Shown piece by piece: positions 51,167 to 62,509 of a stretch of DNA of 64,000 nt. The position numbers were made by a program, and so were the translations under genes. The notes below the pieces were generated by a model. The model was not told where the DNA came from. It searched no databases and worked only from the letters and a program-made list of their open reading frames with translations. The number at the start of each line of letters is the position of its first letter. Positions within the stretch are counted from its first letter, which is position 1. Source of the stretch: Streptomyces sp. MMBL 11-1 (GTDB taxonomy: Bacteria > Actinomycetota > Actinomycetes > Streptomycetales > Streptomycetaceae); the NCBI RefSeq assembly GCF_028622875.1, contig NZ_CP117709.1, forward strand, positions 7,567,001 through 7,631,000, written 5' to 3'.

Positions 51167-51871
51167 ATGGCATTGGCAACGCGGACGGACCGACGGCCGT
51201 CGATGACGCGTACGCTCTGGGACTCGACCGTCGGCAAGAAGACGATCATGGCCGTGACCGGTCTGGTCATGCTCGGATATCTCGTCGCCCACATGGCGGG
51301 CAATCTGAAGATCTTCTTCGGACCCGGCGAGTTCGACGGGTACGCCCACTGGCTGCGCACCATGGGCGAACCGGTTCTCCACTACGAGTGGGCCCTGTGG
51401 ATCGTCCGGGTGGGGCTGGTCGTGGCCGTCGTGCTGCACGGAATCTCCGCGTACCAGCTGAGCCGGCGCGACATCAGGGCACGCCCGGCCAAGTACGTCC
51501 ACAAGAGGCCCCGGGCGAGCTACGCCACCCGGACCATGCGCTGGGGCGGGATCATCCTCGCGCTCTTCATCGTCTGGCACATCCTCGACCTGACGACCGG
51601 CCACGTGCACACCAGCTTCGAGGCCGGGCACCCCTACCAGAACGTCATCGACACCTTCTCGACCTGGTACGGCAACGTCATCTACATCACCGCGGTGCTC
51701 GCCATGGGCCTGCACGTCCAGCACGGCTTCTGGAGCGCCGCGCAGACCCTGGGCGTCGGCAGCGCGACCCGCGAACGCATCCTGAAGACCCTCGCCAACC
51801 TCCTCGCGGCAGTGCTGACGGTGGGCTTCATCTCCGTACCCGTCGCCGTCATGACCGGAGTGGTGAGCTGA
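51167..51871 (+). CDS. sdhC: Succinate dehydrogenase cytochrome b subunit
   Basis: The 234-aa product has five transmembrane helices and His residues placed to bind haem ([41 protein letters not shown]). This is the single-subunit anchor of the type B SdhC/FrdC class with two haems, unlike the separate SdhC and SdhD of the classical complex. It anchors the flavoprotein and iron-sulfur subunits encoded next and reduces menaquinone. The ATG at 51167 gives [10 protein letters not shown]; frames above are not homologous. One nucleotide separates it from sdhA. Confidence 0.92.
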   Translation: MALATRTDRRPSMTRTLWDSTVGKKTIMAVTGLVMLGYLVAHMAGNLKIFFGPGEFDGYAHWLRTMGEPVLHYEWALWIVRVGLVVAVVLHGISAYQLSRRDIRARPAKYVHKRPRASYATRTMRWGGIILALFIVWHILDLTTGHVHTSFEAGHPYQNVIDTFSTWYGNVIYITAVLAMGLHVQHGFWSAAQTLGVGSATRERILKTLANLLAAVLTVGFISVPVAVMTGVVS

Positions 51872-51872
51872 C

Positions 51873-53818
<1,946 letters not shown>

Positions 53819-53822
<4 letters not shown>

Positions 53823-54565
53823 AGCTCACCCTGCGCGTCTGGCGTCAGCGGAACGCCGACGAGCCCGGCGCCATGGCCACCTACGAAGTCGACGGCATCT
53901 CCGCCGACATGTCGTTCCTGGAGATGCTCGACACCCTCAACGAGGAACTCACCCTCGCCGGGGACGAGCCCGTCGCCTTCGACCACGACTGCCGTGAGGG
54001 CATCTGCGGCGCGTGCAGCCTCGTCATCAACGGCGACGCCCACGGCCCGGAGCGCACCACCACCTGCCAGCTCCACATGCGGTCCTTCGCCGACGGCGAC
54101 ACGATCGACATCGAGCCCTGGCGGGCCTCCGCCTTCCCGGTCATCAAGGACCTGGTCGTGGACCGCTCCTCGTTCGACCGGATCATCCAGTCCGGCGGAT
54201 ACATCTCCGCCCCCACCGGCACCGCCCCGGACGCCCACGCGACCCCGGTGCCCAAGCCGGACGCCGAGCTGGCCTTCGAGAACGCCGAGTGCATCGGCTG
54301 CGGCGCCTGCGTCGCGGCCTGCCCCAACGGCTCGGCCATGCTCTTCACGGCCGCCAAGGTCAATCACCTCAACGTCCTGCCGCAGGGCGCACCCGAGCGC
54401 GAGACCCGCGTCCTGGACATGGTGGCCCAGATGGACGACGAGGGCTTCGGCGGCTGCACCCTGACCGGGGAGTGCGCCACGGCCTGCCCCAAGGGCATCC
54501 CGCTGCCCTCGATCGCCGCGATGAACAAGGAGTGGCTGCGGGCCACCCGCAAGGTCCGCCGCTGA
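53819..54565 (+). CDS. sdhB: Succinate dehydrogenase iron-sulfur subunit
   Basis: The 248-aa product has the plant-type [2Fe-2S] ligands in [19 protein letters not shown] and TTCQLHMR. It also has [4Fe-4S]/[3Fe-4S] cysteines in [15 protein letters not shown] and [17 protein letters not shown]. It passes electrons from the flavin to the haem/quinone subunit. The ATG overlaps the sdhA stop (ATGA). It is the last gene of the operon; a 13-bp stem terminator follows. Confidence 0.95.
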
Positions 54566-54579
54566 CACGGAAGCCGATC

Positions 54580-54615
54580 CGTACGGCCCCGGAGCCCCGA
54601 GCCCGGGGCCGTACG
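54580..54615. terminator. Strong bidirectional terminator after sdhB
   Basis: CGTACGGCCCCGG (54580-54592) pairs perfectly with CCGGGGCCGTACG (54603-54615) over a 10-nt loop. It lies between the convergent sdhB and UvrA-like genes. Confidence 0.8.
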
Positions 54616-54653
54616 CGATCAAGACCGTCCGGCCCTCCGGAGCCCGTACGGGA

Positions 54654-57068
54654 TCAGCGCCGCAGCGCCCTCGCCAGATACGGCGCGGTAGGGCTTTCGG
54701 CCCTGCCCGCCACCTCGGCCGGGGTACCGGCCGCGACGATCCGGCCACCCCGGTCACCGCCCCCGGGGCCCAGGTCGATGACATGGTCCGCGCCCGCCAC
54801 CACGGCCATGTCGTGCTCCACGACCACCACCGTGCTCCCGGCGTCGACCAGGGAGTGCAACTGCCGCGTCAGCACCTCCACATCGGCCGGATGCAGTCCC
54901 GTCGTCGGCTCGTCCAGCAGATACAGCGTGTGCCCGCGCCGGGTGCGCTGGAGCTCAGCCGCCAGCTTGATGCGCTGCGCCTCACCGCCGGACAGCTCCG
55001 TGGCGGGCTGACCGAGCCGCAGATAGCCGAGCCCCACGTCCAGCAGGGTGGTCAGCGCGCGCTCGGCGGCCGGCGTCCCGGCGAAGAAGGACGCCGCCGA
55101 CTCCACGGTCAGATCCAGGACCTGGGCGATCGTCAGCCCGTTCAGGGTGACGTCCAGGGTCTGCGGGTTGTACCGCGCGCCGTGGCAGTCCGGGCAGGGC
55201 GCGTAGGTGCTCGGAAGGAACAGCAGCTCCACCGAGACGAAACCCTCGCCCTGGCAGGTCTCGCACCGCCCGCCGCTCACGTTGAACGAGAACCGCCCCG
55301 CGCCGAAGCCGCGCTCCCGGGCCGTCTCCGTCCGCGCGAACAGCTTCCGCACGGTGTCGAACAGACCGGTGTACGTGGCCAGATTGGACCGGGGCGTACG
55401 GCCGATGGGCTTCTGGTCGACCTGGACGAGCCGGTCCACCGCCTCCAGACCGGTGGCCGCCGAGCAGTACCGCTCACCCGGACCGGGCTCCTCGCCCGCC
55501 TGCCGGTCCGCCAGCACCCCGGCGAGCACCTGTCCGACCAGGGTCGACTTGCCCGAGCCGGACACCCCGGTCACCGCTGTGAAGACCCCGAGCGGGAACG
55601 CCGCGTCCACGCCCCGCACATTGTGCCGCTCCACGCCGGTGAGCCGGATCCATCCGGACGGCTCCCGTGGCTCCCGTACGGGCGCGGGCTCCTCCTCGAA
55701 CAGGAACCGCCGCGTCGCCGACTCCGGGACCTGGGCGAGCCCTTCGGGCGGCCCGCTGTGCAGCACCCGCCCGCCGTGCTCCCCGGCCAGCGGACCCACG
55801 TCCACCAGCCAGTCCGCCCGCCGCACCACGTCCATCTGGTGCTCCACCACGAAGACCGTGTTCCCGGCCTCCTTCAGCCGGCTCAGCACTCCGAGCAGCG
55901 CCTTGGTGTCGGCCGGGTGCAGCCCGGCCGACGGCTCGTCCAGGACGTAGACGACGCCGAAGAGCCCCGAACGCAACTGCGTTGCCAGCCGCAGCCGTTG
56001 CAGCTCGCCGGAGGACAGCGTCGGGGCCGTCCGGTCCAGGCTCAGATAGCCGAGCCCCAGCTCCGTCACCGTCCCGATCCGCGCCAGCAGATCACCCGTC
56101 AGCACCCGGGCCGTCTCCTCGCCGCCCGCCCCCGCCCCGGACAGCACCTCGGCCAGCGCGGACAACGGCAGCCCGGCCAGCTCCGCGATGGTCCGCCCGG
56201 CGAAGGTCACCGCCATCGCCTCGGGCCGCAGCCGGCTCCCGCCGCACACCGGGCACGGGACGCTGGTCAAGAAGCGCTCCGCCTTCGCCCGCAAAGCCCG
56301 GCTCCTGGTATCGGCGAAGGTGTGCAGCACATAGCGCCGCGCGCTCATGTACGTGCCCTGGTAAGGGCGTTGGATCCGGCCCGCGTCCCGCACCGGATGC
56401 ACCGTCACCACCGGCTGCTCGTCGGTGAACAGAATCCACTCCCGGTCCTCCGCGGGCAGCTCGCACCACGGCCGGTCGACATCGTGCCCCAGCGCGTCCA
56501 GCACGTCCCGCAGATTCTTGCCCTGCCACGCCCCCGGCCACGCGGCGATCGCCCCCTCACGGATCGACAGCGAGGGGTCCGGGACCAGCAGCTCCTCGTC
56601 CGTCCGGTGGATCCGCCCCAGCCCGTGGCACTCCGGGCACGCTCCGGCGGCGGTGTTGGGGGAGAAGGAGTCGGAGTCGAGCCGCTCGGCCCCCGGCGGA
56701 TAGTCCCCTGCACGGGAGAAGAGCATGCGCAGCGAGTTGGAGAGCGTCGTCACCGTCCCGACGGACGACCGGGCCCCCGGGGCGGAGCGCCGCTGCTCCA
56801 GCGAGACGGCGGGCGGCAGCCCGGTGATCTCCCCGACGGCGGGCGCGCCCACCTGATGGATCAGCCGCCGGGCGTAGGGGGCCACGGACTCGAAGTAGCG
56901 GCGCTGGGCCTCCGCGTAGATGGTCCCGAAGGCGAGCGAGGACTTCCCGGACCCCGACACGCCCGTGAACACGGTCAGGGTGTCGCGCGGGATGTCGACC
57001 CGGACGTTCTTGAGGTTGTGCTCGCGGGCGCCGCGCACGCGGACGTACGGATCGTGGGGGGAGTGCAT
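54654..57068 (-). CDS. UvrA-like ABC-class ATPase (excinuclease A paralogue)
   Basis: The 804-aa product has two ABC modules with Walker [15 protein letters not shown] and [14 protein letters not shown], signatures [11 protein letters not shown] and [12 protein letters not shown], and UvrA zinc motifs ([16 protein letters not shown]...[10 protein letters not shown]). It is about 150 residues shorter than UvrA of the repair complex, as in UvrA2/DrrC-type paralogues linked to drug tolerance. The UvrB-interaction region is reduced. The ATG at 57068 starts [22 protein letters not shown] role in tolerance to DNA-binding compounds is inference. Confidence 0.9.
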   Translation of the reverse strand: MHSPHDPYVRVRGAREHNLKNVRVDIPRDTLTVFTGVSGSGKSSLAFGTIYAEAQRRYFESVAPYARRLIHQVGAPAVGEITGLPPAVSLEQRRSAPGARSSVGTVTTLSNSLRMLFSRAGDYPPGAERLDSDSFSPNTAAGACPECHGLGRIHRTDEELLVPDPSLSIREGAIAAWPGAWQGKNLRDVLDALGHDVDRPWCELPAEDREWILFTDEQPVVTVHPVRDAGRIQRPYQGTYMSARRYVLHTFADTRSRALRAKAERFLTSVPCPVCGGSRLRPEAMAVTFAGRTIAELAGLPLSALAEVLSGAGAGGEETARVLTGDLLARIGTVTELGLGYLSLDRTAPTLSSGELQRLRLATQLRSGLFGVVYVLDEPSAGLHPADTKALLGVLSRLKEAGNTVFVVEHQMDVVRRADWLVDVGPLAGEHGGRVLHSGPPEGLAQVPESATRRFLFEEEPAPVREPREPSGWIRLTGVERHNVRGVDAAFPLGVFTAVTGVSGSGKSTLVGQVLAGVLADRQAGEEPGPGERYCSAATGLEAVDRLVQVDQKPIGRTPRSNLATYTGLFDTVRKLFARTETARERGFGAGRFSFNVSGGRCETCQGEGFVSVELLFLPSTYAPCPDCHGARYNPQTLDVTLNGLTIAQVLDLTVESAASFFAGTPAAERALTTLLDVGLGYLRLGQPATELSGGEAQRIKLAAELQRTRRGHTLYLLDEPTTGLHPADVEVLTRQLHSLVDAGSTVVVVEHDMAVVAGADHVIDLGPGGGDRGGRIVAAGTPAEVAGRAESPTAPYLARALRR

Positions 57069-57141
57069 GGGGCTCGGCTCCGTACGGGTGGTTACTGACG
57101 CCTGGTGGGACAGGACGTCCGGCGGGACAAACAGTCCGATT

Positions 57142-58233
57142 CTAGGCGTCGGCGCCGACGGCGGCCCCCGGGACCCGGTGGCTGTCGGACGTCGAGGCCC
57201 CGCCGGGGGACCGTCCGTCGGCCAGGTCGCGGGGCCGGGCGATCCGGGCGAGCCGCCGCAGCGAGTCCACCAGCCCCTCCCGGTCGTACGTGCTGGTCGT
57301 GACGAGCACCTCGTCCGCCCCGGTCTCCTCGATCGCCCGCTCCAGCTGAGCGGCCACCTGGTCCTCGGTGCCGTATACATGGCCGTCGAGCCCCCGCTCG
57401 TACAGCGCCCGCTCCTTGGCCGACATGGTGAGGGCCTCGACGCGCTCGGCCGGGGCCAGCGGCGGAAAGTCCCCGTGCGTACGGGAGTACGCCATGGCCC
57501 ACGCCTCCGGTACGAGCAGCCGGCGGGCCGCCTCCTCGGTGGCGGCGACGGCCACCGTGCCCGCGACGATCACCTCGGGCCGCCCGGCGCGGGCGGAGGG
57601 GCGGAAGTCGCGGCGGTAGACCTCGACCGCGCGCAGCACCTTCTCCCGGCCGCGCAGATCGCCGATGACGAGGGGGAGCCCGGCGGCCGCGGCGACCGAC
57701 GCGCCCTCCCCGATCGCCAGGACGTACGCGGGGATGCGCAGGCCCTCCGCCGGACGGGCGTGCACCCCGGGGTGGGCCTGCTGGGTGCCGTCGATCCAGC
57801 CGAGCAGTTCGGTGAGCCGTCCGGGGAAGTCCTCGGCCTCCTCCTTGCCGTGACCGAGCGCCCGGCGGACGCCGTCGGTGAACCCCACGGAGCGACCGAG
57901 TCCCATGTCGATCCGGCCGGGAAAGAGGGAGGCGAGCACTCCGAACTGCTCGGCGACGACCAGTGGCCGGTGGTTGGGCAGCATCACTCCGCCGGTGCCG
58001 ACCCGGATGGTCGAGGTCGAGGCGGCGACGGCGGCGGCCAGCACCGTCGGCGCGGACCCCGCGACTCCCGGCACGCCGTGGTGCTCGGAGACCCAGAAGC
58101 GGTGGAAGCCGAGTGCCTCTGCCTCCCGGGCCAGGTCGACGGTGTCGCGCAGCGCCCGGGGGGCGTCGTGCCCCTCACGGGTGCGGGAGCGGTCCAGGAC
58201 GGAGAAACGGGTCGAGGCGATCACAGAGCTCAC
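57142..58233 (-). CDS. LLM-class flavin-dependent oxidoreductase
   Basis: The 363-aa product has the luciferase-like TIM-barrel blocks [59 protein letters not shown] core, and [18 protein letters not shown]. It probably uses FMN or F420 supplied as reduced cofactor; the substrate is unknown. The GTG at 58233 is taken; a GTG nine bases in is also possible. It stands alone upstream of the UvrA-like gene, separated by 73 bp. Confidence 0.9.
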   Translation of the reverse strand: MSSVIASTRFSVLDRSRTREGHDAPRALRDTVDLAREAEALGFHRFWVSEHHGVPGVAGSAPTVLAAAVAASTSTIRVGTGGVMLPNHRPLVVAEQFGVLASLFPGRIDMGLGRSVGFTDGVRRALGHGKEEAEDFPGRLTELLGWIDGTQQAHPGVHARPAEGLRIPAYVLAIGEGASVAAAAGLPLVIGDLRGREKVLRAVEVYRRDFRPSARAGRPEVIVAGTVAVAATEEAARRLLVPEAWAMAYSRTHGDFPPLAPAERVEALTMSAKERALYERGLDGHVYGTEDQVAAQLERAIEETGADEVLVTTSTYDREGLVDSLRRLARIARPRDLADGRSPGGASTSDSHRVPGAAVGADA

Positions 58234-58358
58234 GCTGTGTTCAACACCCTCGTTCCCCCAGGATTCCCGTCCCCCGGATTCCCGGGGACACCACCGCTCG
58301 TCCCGGAAGGCCGCGCGACGGCCGGGGCAGGGCCCGGCGGGCTCCCTAAGCTGGGGGA

Positions 58359-58847
58359 GTGAACGACGACGCACGGCCGCTGGCCGTATTCGACCTGGAC
58401 GGCACGCTCGCGGACACCGCGCACCGGCAGCACTTCCTGGAGGGCGCGAAGCGCGACTGGGCCGGCTTCTTCGCCGCGGCCGCGGAGGACCCGCCGCTCG
58501 CGGAGGGGGTGCGGATGGTGCTCGCGAGCGCCGAGGAGTGCCGCATCGTCTATCTGACCGGACGGCCCGAGCGCTGCCGTCGCGACACCGTGCGATGGCT
58601 GAGCCGTCAGGGGCTGCCCGAGGGCACGCTGTTCATGCGGCGCAACGACGACCGGCGCCCCGCACGCCGGACGAAGCTGGACGTCCTCCGACGGCTGGGG
58701 CGGACGGGTCACGTGCGCATGCTCGTGGACGACGACGAACTGGTCTGCGATGCGGCCCAGGTGGCCGGATTCGCCGTGGTGCGTGCCCGCTGGGGCGACC
58801 CGTCGGCGGCGCTGAAGGATGCCCAGGAGCGCGAGGGGCGTACCTGA
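58359..58847 (+). CDS. HAD superfamily phosphatase (PNKP 3'-phosphatase-like)
   Basis: The 162-aa product has HAD motif [10 protein letters not shown], motif II YLTGRPE, a Lys region (RRTKLDVL) and motif [14 protein letters not shown]. All catalytic Asp residues are present and there is no large cap domain, like the phosphatase half of polynucleotide kinase-phosphatases. Substrate is not determined. The GTG at 58359 is tight to a GGGGGA site. It ends exactly next to the convergent dodecin gene. Confidence 0.85.
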   Translation: MNDDARPLAVFDLDGTLADTAHRQHFLEGAKRDWAGFFAAAAEDPPLAEGVRMVLASAEECRIVYLTGRPERCRRDTVRWLSRQGLPEGTLFMRRNDDRRPARRTKLDVLRRLGRTGHVRMLVDDDELVCDAAQVAGFAVVRARWGDPSAALKDAQEREGRT

Positions 58848-59063
58848 TCAGGCACTTTCGTCAAGACGGAAGCCCACCTTCAGGCCGACCTGATAGTGCG
58901 CGATTCGGCCATCTTCGATATGGCCCCGAACTTGATTAATCTCGAACCAATCGAGATTGTGCAACGTTTCCGCCGCTCTTGCGACGCCGTTCCGGATCGC
59001 CGCGTCGATGCCCTCCTCGGAGGTTCCTACGATCTCGGTGACCCGATAGGTGTGATTTCCCAT
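58848..59063 (-). CDS. Dodecin family flavin-binding protein
   Basis: The 71-aa product matches dodecin throughout: HTYRVTEIVGTSEEGIDAAIRNGVARA, then NLDWFEINQVRGHIEDG with the flavin-stacking Trp and Gln, and AHYQVGLKVGFRL. Dodecins form hollow 12-mers that store riboflavin, FMN or FAD and bind coenzyme A. GGAGAGGAGA precedes the ATG at 59063. The 3' end abuts the HAD gene with no gap. Confidence 0.95.
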   Translation of the reverse strand: MGNHTYRVTEIVGTSEEGIDAAIRNGVARAAETLHNLDWFEINQVRGHIEDGRIAHYQVGLKVGFRLDESA

Positions 59064-59164
59064 GGTTTGTCTCCTCTCCTGTGACCACGTTGCCCCAATC
59101 CGAGGTCTCCCGCGAGGGGGAGCGTGGGATGAATCGGGACGAGCGACCGCCTTGACCTACTCAA

Positions 59165-59176
59165 TGGTCCATACCA
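59165..59176. promoter_or_regulatory. DasR-like (dre) box upstream of DasA-like gene
   Basis: TGGTCCATACCA matches the DasR responsive element core TGGTCTAGACCA at 10 of 12 positions, including both TGGT/ACCA arms. It lies 91 bp upstream of the DasA-like lipoprotein start. DasR is the GntR regulator of chitin and N-acetylglucosamine genes in Streptomyces. Binding here is inference; dasR is not in the window. Confidence 0.5.
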
Positions 59177-59266
59177 AAATTCAGCCAACTACCCGTGCGA
59201 GCGCCGCCCGCAATCCCCCCACATCGGGTCCCGATTTCGTTGTGCCGTTTCGCAGAAGGTGACCAC

Positions 59267-60523
59267 GTGAAGAACCGCATATTGGCCGGAGCCATCGCGC
59301 TTGTCTCGTCCGTCGCGCTCGGCGGATGCGGCTTCCTACCTGGCTCGGGCAGCGGTGACCGCACGGTGACGGTCTGGCTGATGAAGGACAGCGTCTCGCC
59401 CGGCTTCCTGGACAAGTTCACCCGCTCGTACGAGGAGGAGAACCCCTCGATCGAGCTGGAGTTCAAGATCCAGGAGTGGAGCGGCATAGGTCCCAAGGTT
59501 CTCTCCGCGCTGGAGGGCGACGACGCCCCGGACGTGATCGAGGTCGGGAACACCCAGGTCGCCCAGTACGCCGAGAGCGGCGGCCTGCGCGATCTGACCC
59601 TCGAATCGATGCGCGACCTCGGCAGCGAGGACTGGCTGCCCGGCCTGGCCCAGCCCGGCAGCATCAACGGCGTGCAGTACGGCATCCCCTGGTACGCGGC
59701 CAACCGCGTGGTGATCTACAACAAGGAGATCTTCGAGGAGGCGGGCATCGACTCCCTCCCGAAGACGCGCGATCAGTGGATCGCCGCCACCGAGAAGCTC
59801 AACAAGGCGGGCAACCAGGGAATCTACCTGGCCGGTCAGAACTGGTACGTGCTCGCCGGATTCATCTGGGACGAGGGCGGCGAGCTCGCCGACGAGAACG
59901 GCGGCGACTGGCAGGGCGCCCTGGACACCCCGGAGGCCCTGGCGGGCATGAAGTTCTACCAGGAACTCCAGGCGCTCGGCGACGGTCCGACGGACGCCGA
60001 CGAGGAGAAGCCCCCGCAGACCGACGTCTTCGCCAAGGGCGACGTCGCGCAGATCATCTCGACCCCGGGCAGCGCCGCGCTCATCGAGCAGAAGAATCCC
60101 GAACTCAAGGGCAAGCTCGGCTACTTCCCCATTCCCGGCAAGTCCTCGAAAGCCCCCGGCTCCGTATTCACCGGAGGCTCCGACCTCATCGTCCCGAAGA
60201 AGGCCGACGAACGCACCGCCGGCATCGCCGTCGTGAAGGCGTTGGCGAGCGAGAAGTGGCAGACGGAGCTCGCCCGGGGCATGAGCTACGTCCCCAACAA
60301 GCCGAGCCTCGCCCACGTCATCGAGGGCGACGAGGGCACCGCGGCGATGGCCGAGGGCGCCACCCGCGGTCGTGCCACCCCCAACTCGTCCCAGTGGGCC
60401 AGGGTCGAGGCGGAGAACCCGATCAAGCCCTACATGACGGCCGTGCTCGAGGGCGGCGACCCGGCCCGCGAGGCCAAGGCCGCCTCCGAGCGCATCACCG
60501 CCATACTCGCCGGCAGCGGCTGA
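59267..60523 (+). CDS. DasA-like sugar-binding lipoprotein without permease genes
   Basis: The 418-aa product has a lipoprotein signal (SVALGGCGFLPG, Cys at about residue 21) and solute-binding protein family 1 blocks: TVTVWLMKDSV, IQEWSGIGPKVLSALEG, and DVIEVGNTQVAQYAESGGLRDL. These strongly recall DasA, the chitobiose-binding protein. The GTG at 59267 with AGAAGG upstream begins the signal peptide. No permease or ATPase gene is near, so it may feed another transporter. A dre-like box upstream supports a chitin or amino-sugar role, by inference. Confidence 0.9.
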   Translation: MKNRILAGAIALVSSVALGGCGFLPGSGSGDRTVTVWLMKDSVSPGFLDKFTRSYEEENPSIELEFKIQEWSGIGPKVLSALEGDDAPDVIEVGNTQVAQYAESGGLRDLTLESMRDLGSEDWLPGLAQPGSINGVQYGIPWYAANRVVIYNKEIFEEAGIDSLPKTRDQWIAATEKLNKAGNQGIYLAGQNWYVLAGFIWDEGGELADENGGDWQGALDTPEALAGMKFYQELQALGDGPTDADEEKPPQTDVFAKGDVAQIISTPGSAALIEQKNPELKGKLGYFPIPGKSSKAPGSVFTGGSDLIVPKKADERTAGIAVVKALASEKWQTELARGMSYVPNKPSLAHVIEGDEGTAAMAEGATRGRATPNSSQWARVEAENPIKPYMTAVLEGGDPAREAKAASERITAILAGSG

Positions 60524-60543
60524 TCCTCCCGGGCGGCGGCCGC

Positions 60544-60666
60544 GGGGACACGTCGCCCGCGTGAGGGGACGCGCCGTGCCCGGGGAGACGCCGCGTGCGG
60601 GGGCGCGCCTCGCATGGGGACACGCCGTCCCTGGGCACATGCCGCGCCCGGGGACACGCCGTCCCT
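60544..60666. repeat. Seven 17-bp tandem repeats
   Basis: Units with consensus GGGGACACGCCGTCCCT start at 60544, 60565, 60582, 60599, 60616, 60633 and 60650. The last six follow at an exact 17-bp period; the first is offset by 4 bp. Units five and seven are identical. They fill most of the gap between the DasA-like and olsB-like genes and may be length-variable. Confidence 0.8.
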
Positions 60667-60720
60667 GGGGATTCAGCCGTCGCACATCCCCGCTCCCCAC
60701 AACGGTCACGTCGAATCCAG

Positions 60721-60801
60721 CCGGTGACGGAAGAAGTAAGGGGCCGGGCCGTCGCACCCCGCGACAGCACCGGCAGCGCCACTCCCCTCTTCCGTCACCG
60801 G
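60721..60801 (+). promoter_or_regulatory. Long inverted repeat in the olsB leader
   Basis: CCGGTGACGGAAGA (60721-60734) and TCTTCCGTCACCGG (60788-60801) are perfect 14-bp arms 53 bp apart. The loop holds a smaller GTCGC/GCGAC hairpin at about 60752-60766. The right arm ends 8 bp before the start codon at 60810 and overlaps the CGGAGA ribosome-site region. As RNA it could hide the ribosome site; as DNA it could be a paired operator. Confidence 0.5.
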
Positions 60802-60809
60802 AGACCGCC

Positions 60810-61631
60810 ATGACCGTGCTGCCCGTCGCCCCGCTCCCCGCCTCCGCCCCCGGCCCCGCCCTGGCGGCGGCCCCTGGCCCCGCCGCCGACGCCCCGGAAC
60901 CGGCCTACCGGGTCTCCCTCGCCACCTGCCGGGAAGACGTACGCGCGGCCCAGCGCCTGCGCCACCTGGTGTTCGCGGGGGAGCTCGGAGCCCGCCTGGA
61001 AGGGCCCGAACCCGGCCTGGACAGCGACGCCTTCGACGCGTTCTGCGATCACCTGCTGGTCCGTGAGACCGCCACCGGGGAGGTCGTCGCCACCTACCGG
61101 CTGCTGCCGCCGGACCGCGCCCGCATCGCCGGACGCCTCTACGCGGAGAGCGAGTTCGACCTCACCCGGCTCGCCCCGATCCGTGACGACCTCGTCGAGG
61201 TCGGCCGCTCCTGCGTCCACCCCGCACACCGCGACGGTGCGGTCATCGCCCTCGTATGGGCCGGGCTCGCCCGCTACATGGAGCGCACCGGCCACACCTG
61301 GATCGCGGGCTGCTGCTCCCTGCCGCTGGCCGACGGCGGCGCGACGGCGGCCCGGAGCTGGAACACCGTTCGCGCGGGTCACCTCGCGCCGGAGGAGCAC
61401 TGGGTCACCCCGCACCGCCTCTGGGACTCCTCCGCGCACGGCACGGAAGCCGGCTCCCGGGCGGACCTCCCGCCCCTGCTGCGCGGCTACCTCCGGCTCG
61501 GCGCCCAGGTCTGCGGAGCCCCGGCGTACGACCCCGACTTCAACGTCGCCGACCTGTACGTCCTGCTGTCGCTGCGCCGCACCGACCCGCGCTACCTGCG
61601 CCACTTCCTCTCCCTGGCCCCGTTGCGATGA
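60810..61631 (+). CDS. olsB: OlsB-like N-acyltransferase (ornithine lipid synthesis)
   Basis: The 273-aa product belongs to the GNAT-related hemolysin/OlsB family: RVSLATCREDVRAAQRLRHLVFAGELGA, DSDAFDAFCDHLLVRE, VATYRLLPPDRARIAGRLYAESEFDL, VEVGRSCVHPAHRDG and WIAGCCSLPLAD. OlsB attaches a 3-hydroxyacyl chain from acyl-ACP to ornithine. It is followed by an OlsA-type acyltransferase with 4-bp overlap, the standard pair for ornithine lipids. The N-terminal 30 residues are Ala/Pro-rich. ATG 60810 follows CGGAGA. Confidence 0.85.
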   Translation: MTVLPVAPLPASAPGPALAAAPGPAADAPEPAYRVSLATCREDVRAAQRLRHLVFAGELGARLEGPEPGLDSDAFDAFCDHLLVRETATGEVVATYRLLPPDRARIAGRLYAESEFDLTRLAPIRDDLVEVGRSCVHPAHRDGAVIALVWAGLARYMERTGHTWIAGCCSLPLADGGATAARSWNTVRAGHLAPEEHWVTPHRLWDSSAHGTEAGSRADLPPLLRGYLRLGAQVCGAPAYDPDFNVADLYVLLSLRRTDPRYLRHFLSLAPLR

Positions 61632-62509
61632 GCGTCTGGCTGCCCGTCGCCCCGTGCACCCCGGACGGCTGCGCCCGGCACACCGGAGCCGTACGCGCTC
61701 CGCTGCCCGCCGCCCTCCTGCTGCTCGCCGGCTGCGCACTGGTCCTGCTGGGGGTGGCCTGCGTTCCGCTGGTCCGGCTGCTCGGGGCCGCACCGCGGCG
61801 CGGCCTGACACGGAGCTGGGCGCGCGCCCTTCCCCGGGCCTTCGGCGTACGCGTCACCGTCCGGCGGCACGCGCCGGAAGCCGAGACGGGCGGCGAACTC
61901 GTCGTCGCCAACCACATCTCCTGGCTCGACATCCCGCTGATCGCCTCGGTACTGCCCGGCCGGATGGTCGCCAAGAGCGAGATCCGGCGCTGGCCCCTGC
62001 TCGGCCCCCTCGCCGCGCTCGGCGGCACCCTGTTCATCGAACGCGACCGGCTGCGCGCCCTGCCCGCCGCCGTACGGGCCCTCACCGCGGCCCTGCGCTC
62101 CGGCTCCCGGGTCGTGGTCTTCCCCGAGGGCAGCACCTGGTGCGGACGGGGCGGCGGCGCGTTCCGGCCCGCCGCGTTCCAGGCGGCGATCGACGCCGGC
62201 GCGACGGTCCGGCCGGTCCGCATCGCCTACCGCACCGCGGAGCACCACGGCGGACCGGCCGCGGGCGCCGTCGCGTTCGTGGGGACCGACCCCCTCGCCG
62301 CCTCCCTGTGGCGGGTGGTGCGGGCGGCCGGGCTCACCGCCCAGGTCGACGTCCTCGCGCCGATCCCCGCGGCCGGCGAGAACGGCCGCCGCGCCCTGGC
62401 CCGCAGAGCACGAGCGGCCGTCCTCGAACCCGAGGTCCCCCTCCGGTCCCGTCAGACCACGGTGGCCAGCGACAGGGCGAACCGCCCCGCCGCGTCCGTC
62501 CACCACTGA
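61628..62509 (+). CDS. olsA: OlsA-like 1-acyl-sn-glycerol/lyso-lipid acyltransferase
   Basis: The 293-aa product has a hydrophobic N-terminal helix (about 26-50) and PlsC motifs NHISWLDIPL (HX4D) and VVFPEGSTW. OlsA adds the second acyl chain to lyso-ornithine lipid at the membrane. Its ATG overlaps the olsB stop by 4 bp. The 3' end overlaps the convergent egtD gene by 58 bp, and its last about 20 residues are low-similarity. Phospholipid acylation is the alternative role. Confidence 0.85.
   Translation: MSVWLPVAPCTPDGCARHTGAVRAPLPAALLLLAGCALVLLGVACVPLVRLLGAAPRRGLTRSWARALPRAFGVRVTVRRHAPEAETGGELVVANHISWLDIPLIASVLPGRMVAKSEIRRWPLLGPLAALGGTLFIERDRLRALPAAVRALTAALRSGSRVVVFPEGSTWCGRGGGAFRPAAFQAAIDAGATVRPVRIAYRTAEHHGGPAAGAVAFVGTDPLAASLWRVVRAAGLTAQVDVLAPIPAAGENGRRALARRARAAVLEPEVPLRSRQTTVASDRANRPAASVHH

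Noticed and set aside
60544..60666. CRISPR array
   Set aside because: The 17-bp units are directly adjacent without spacers and are degenerate; no cas genes are present.
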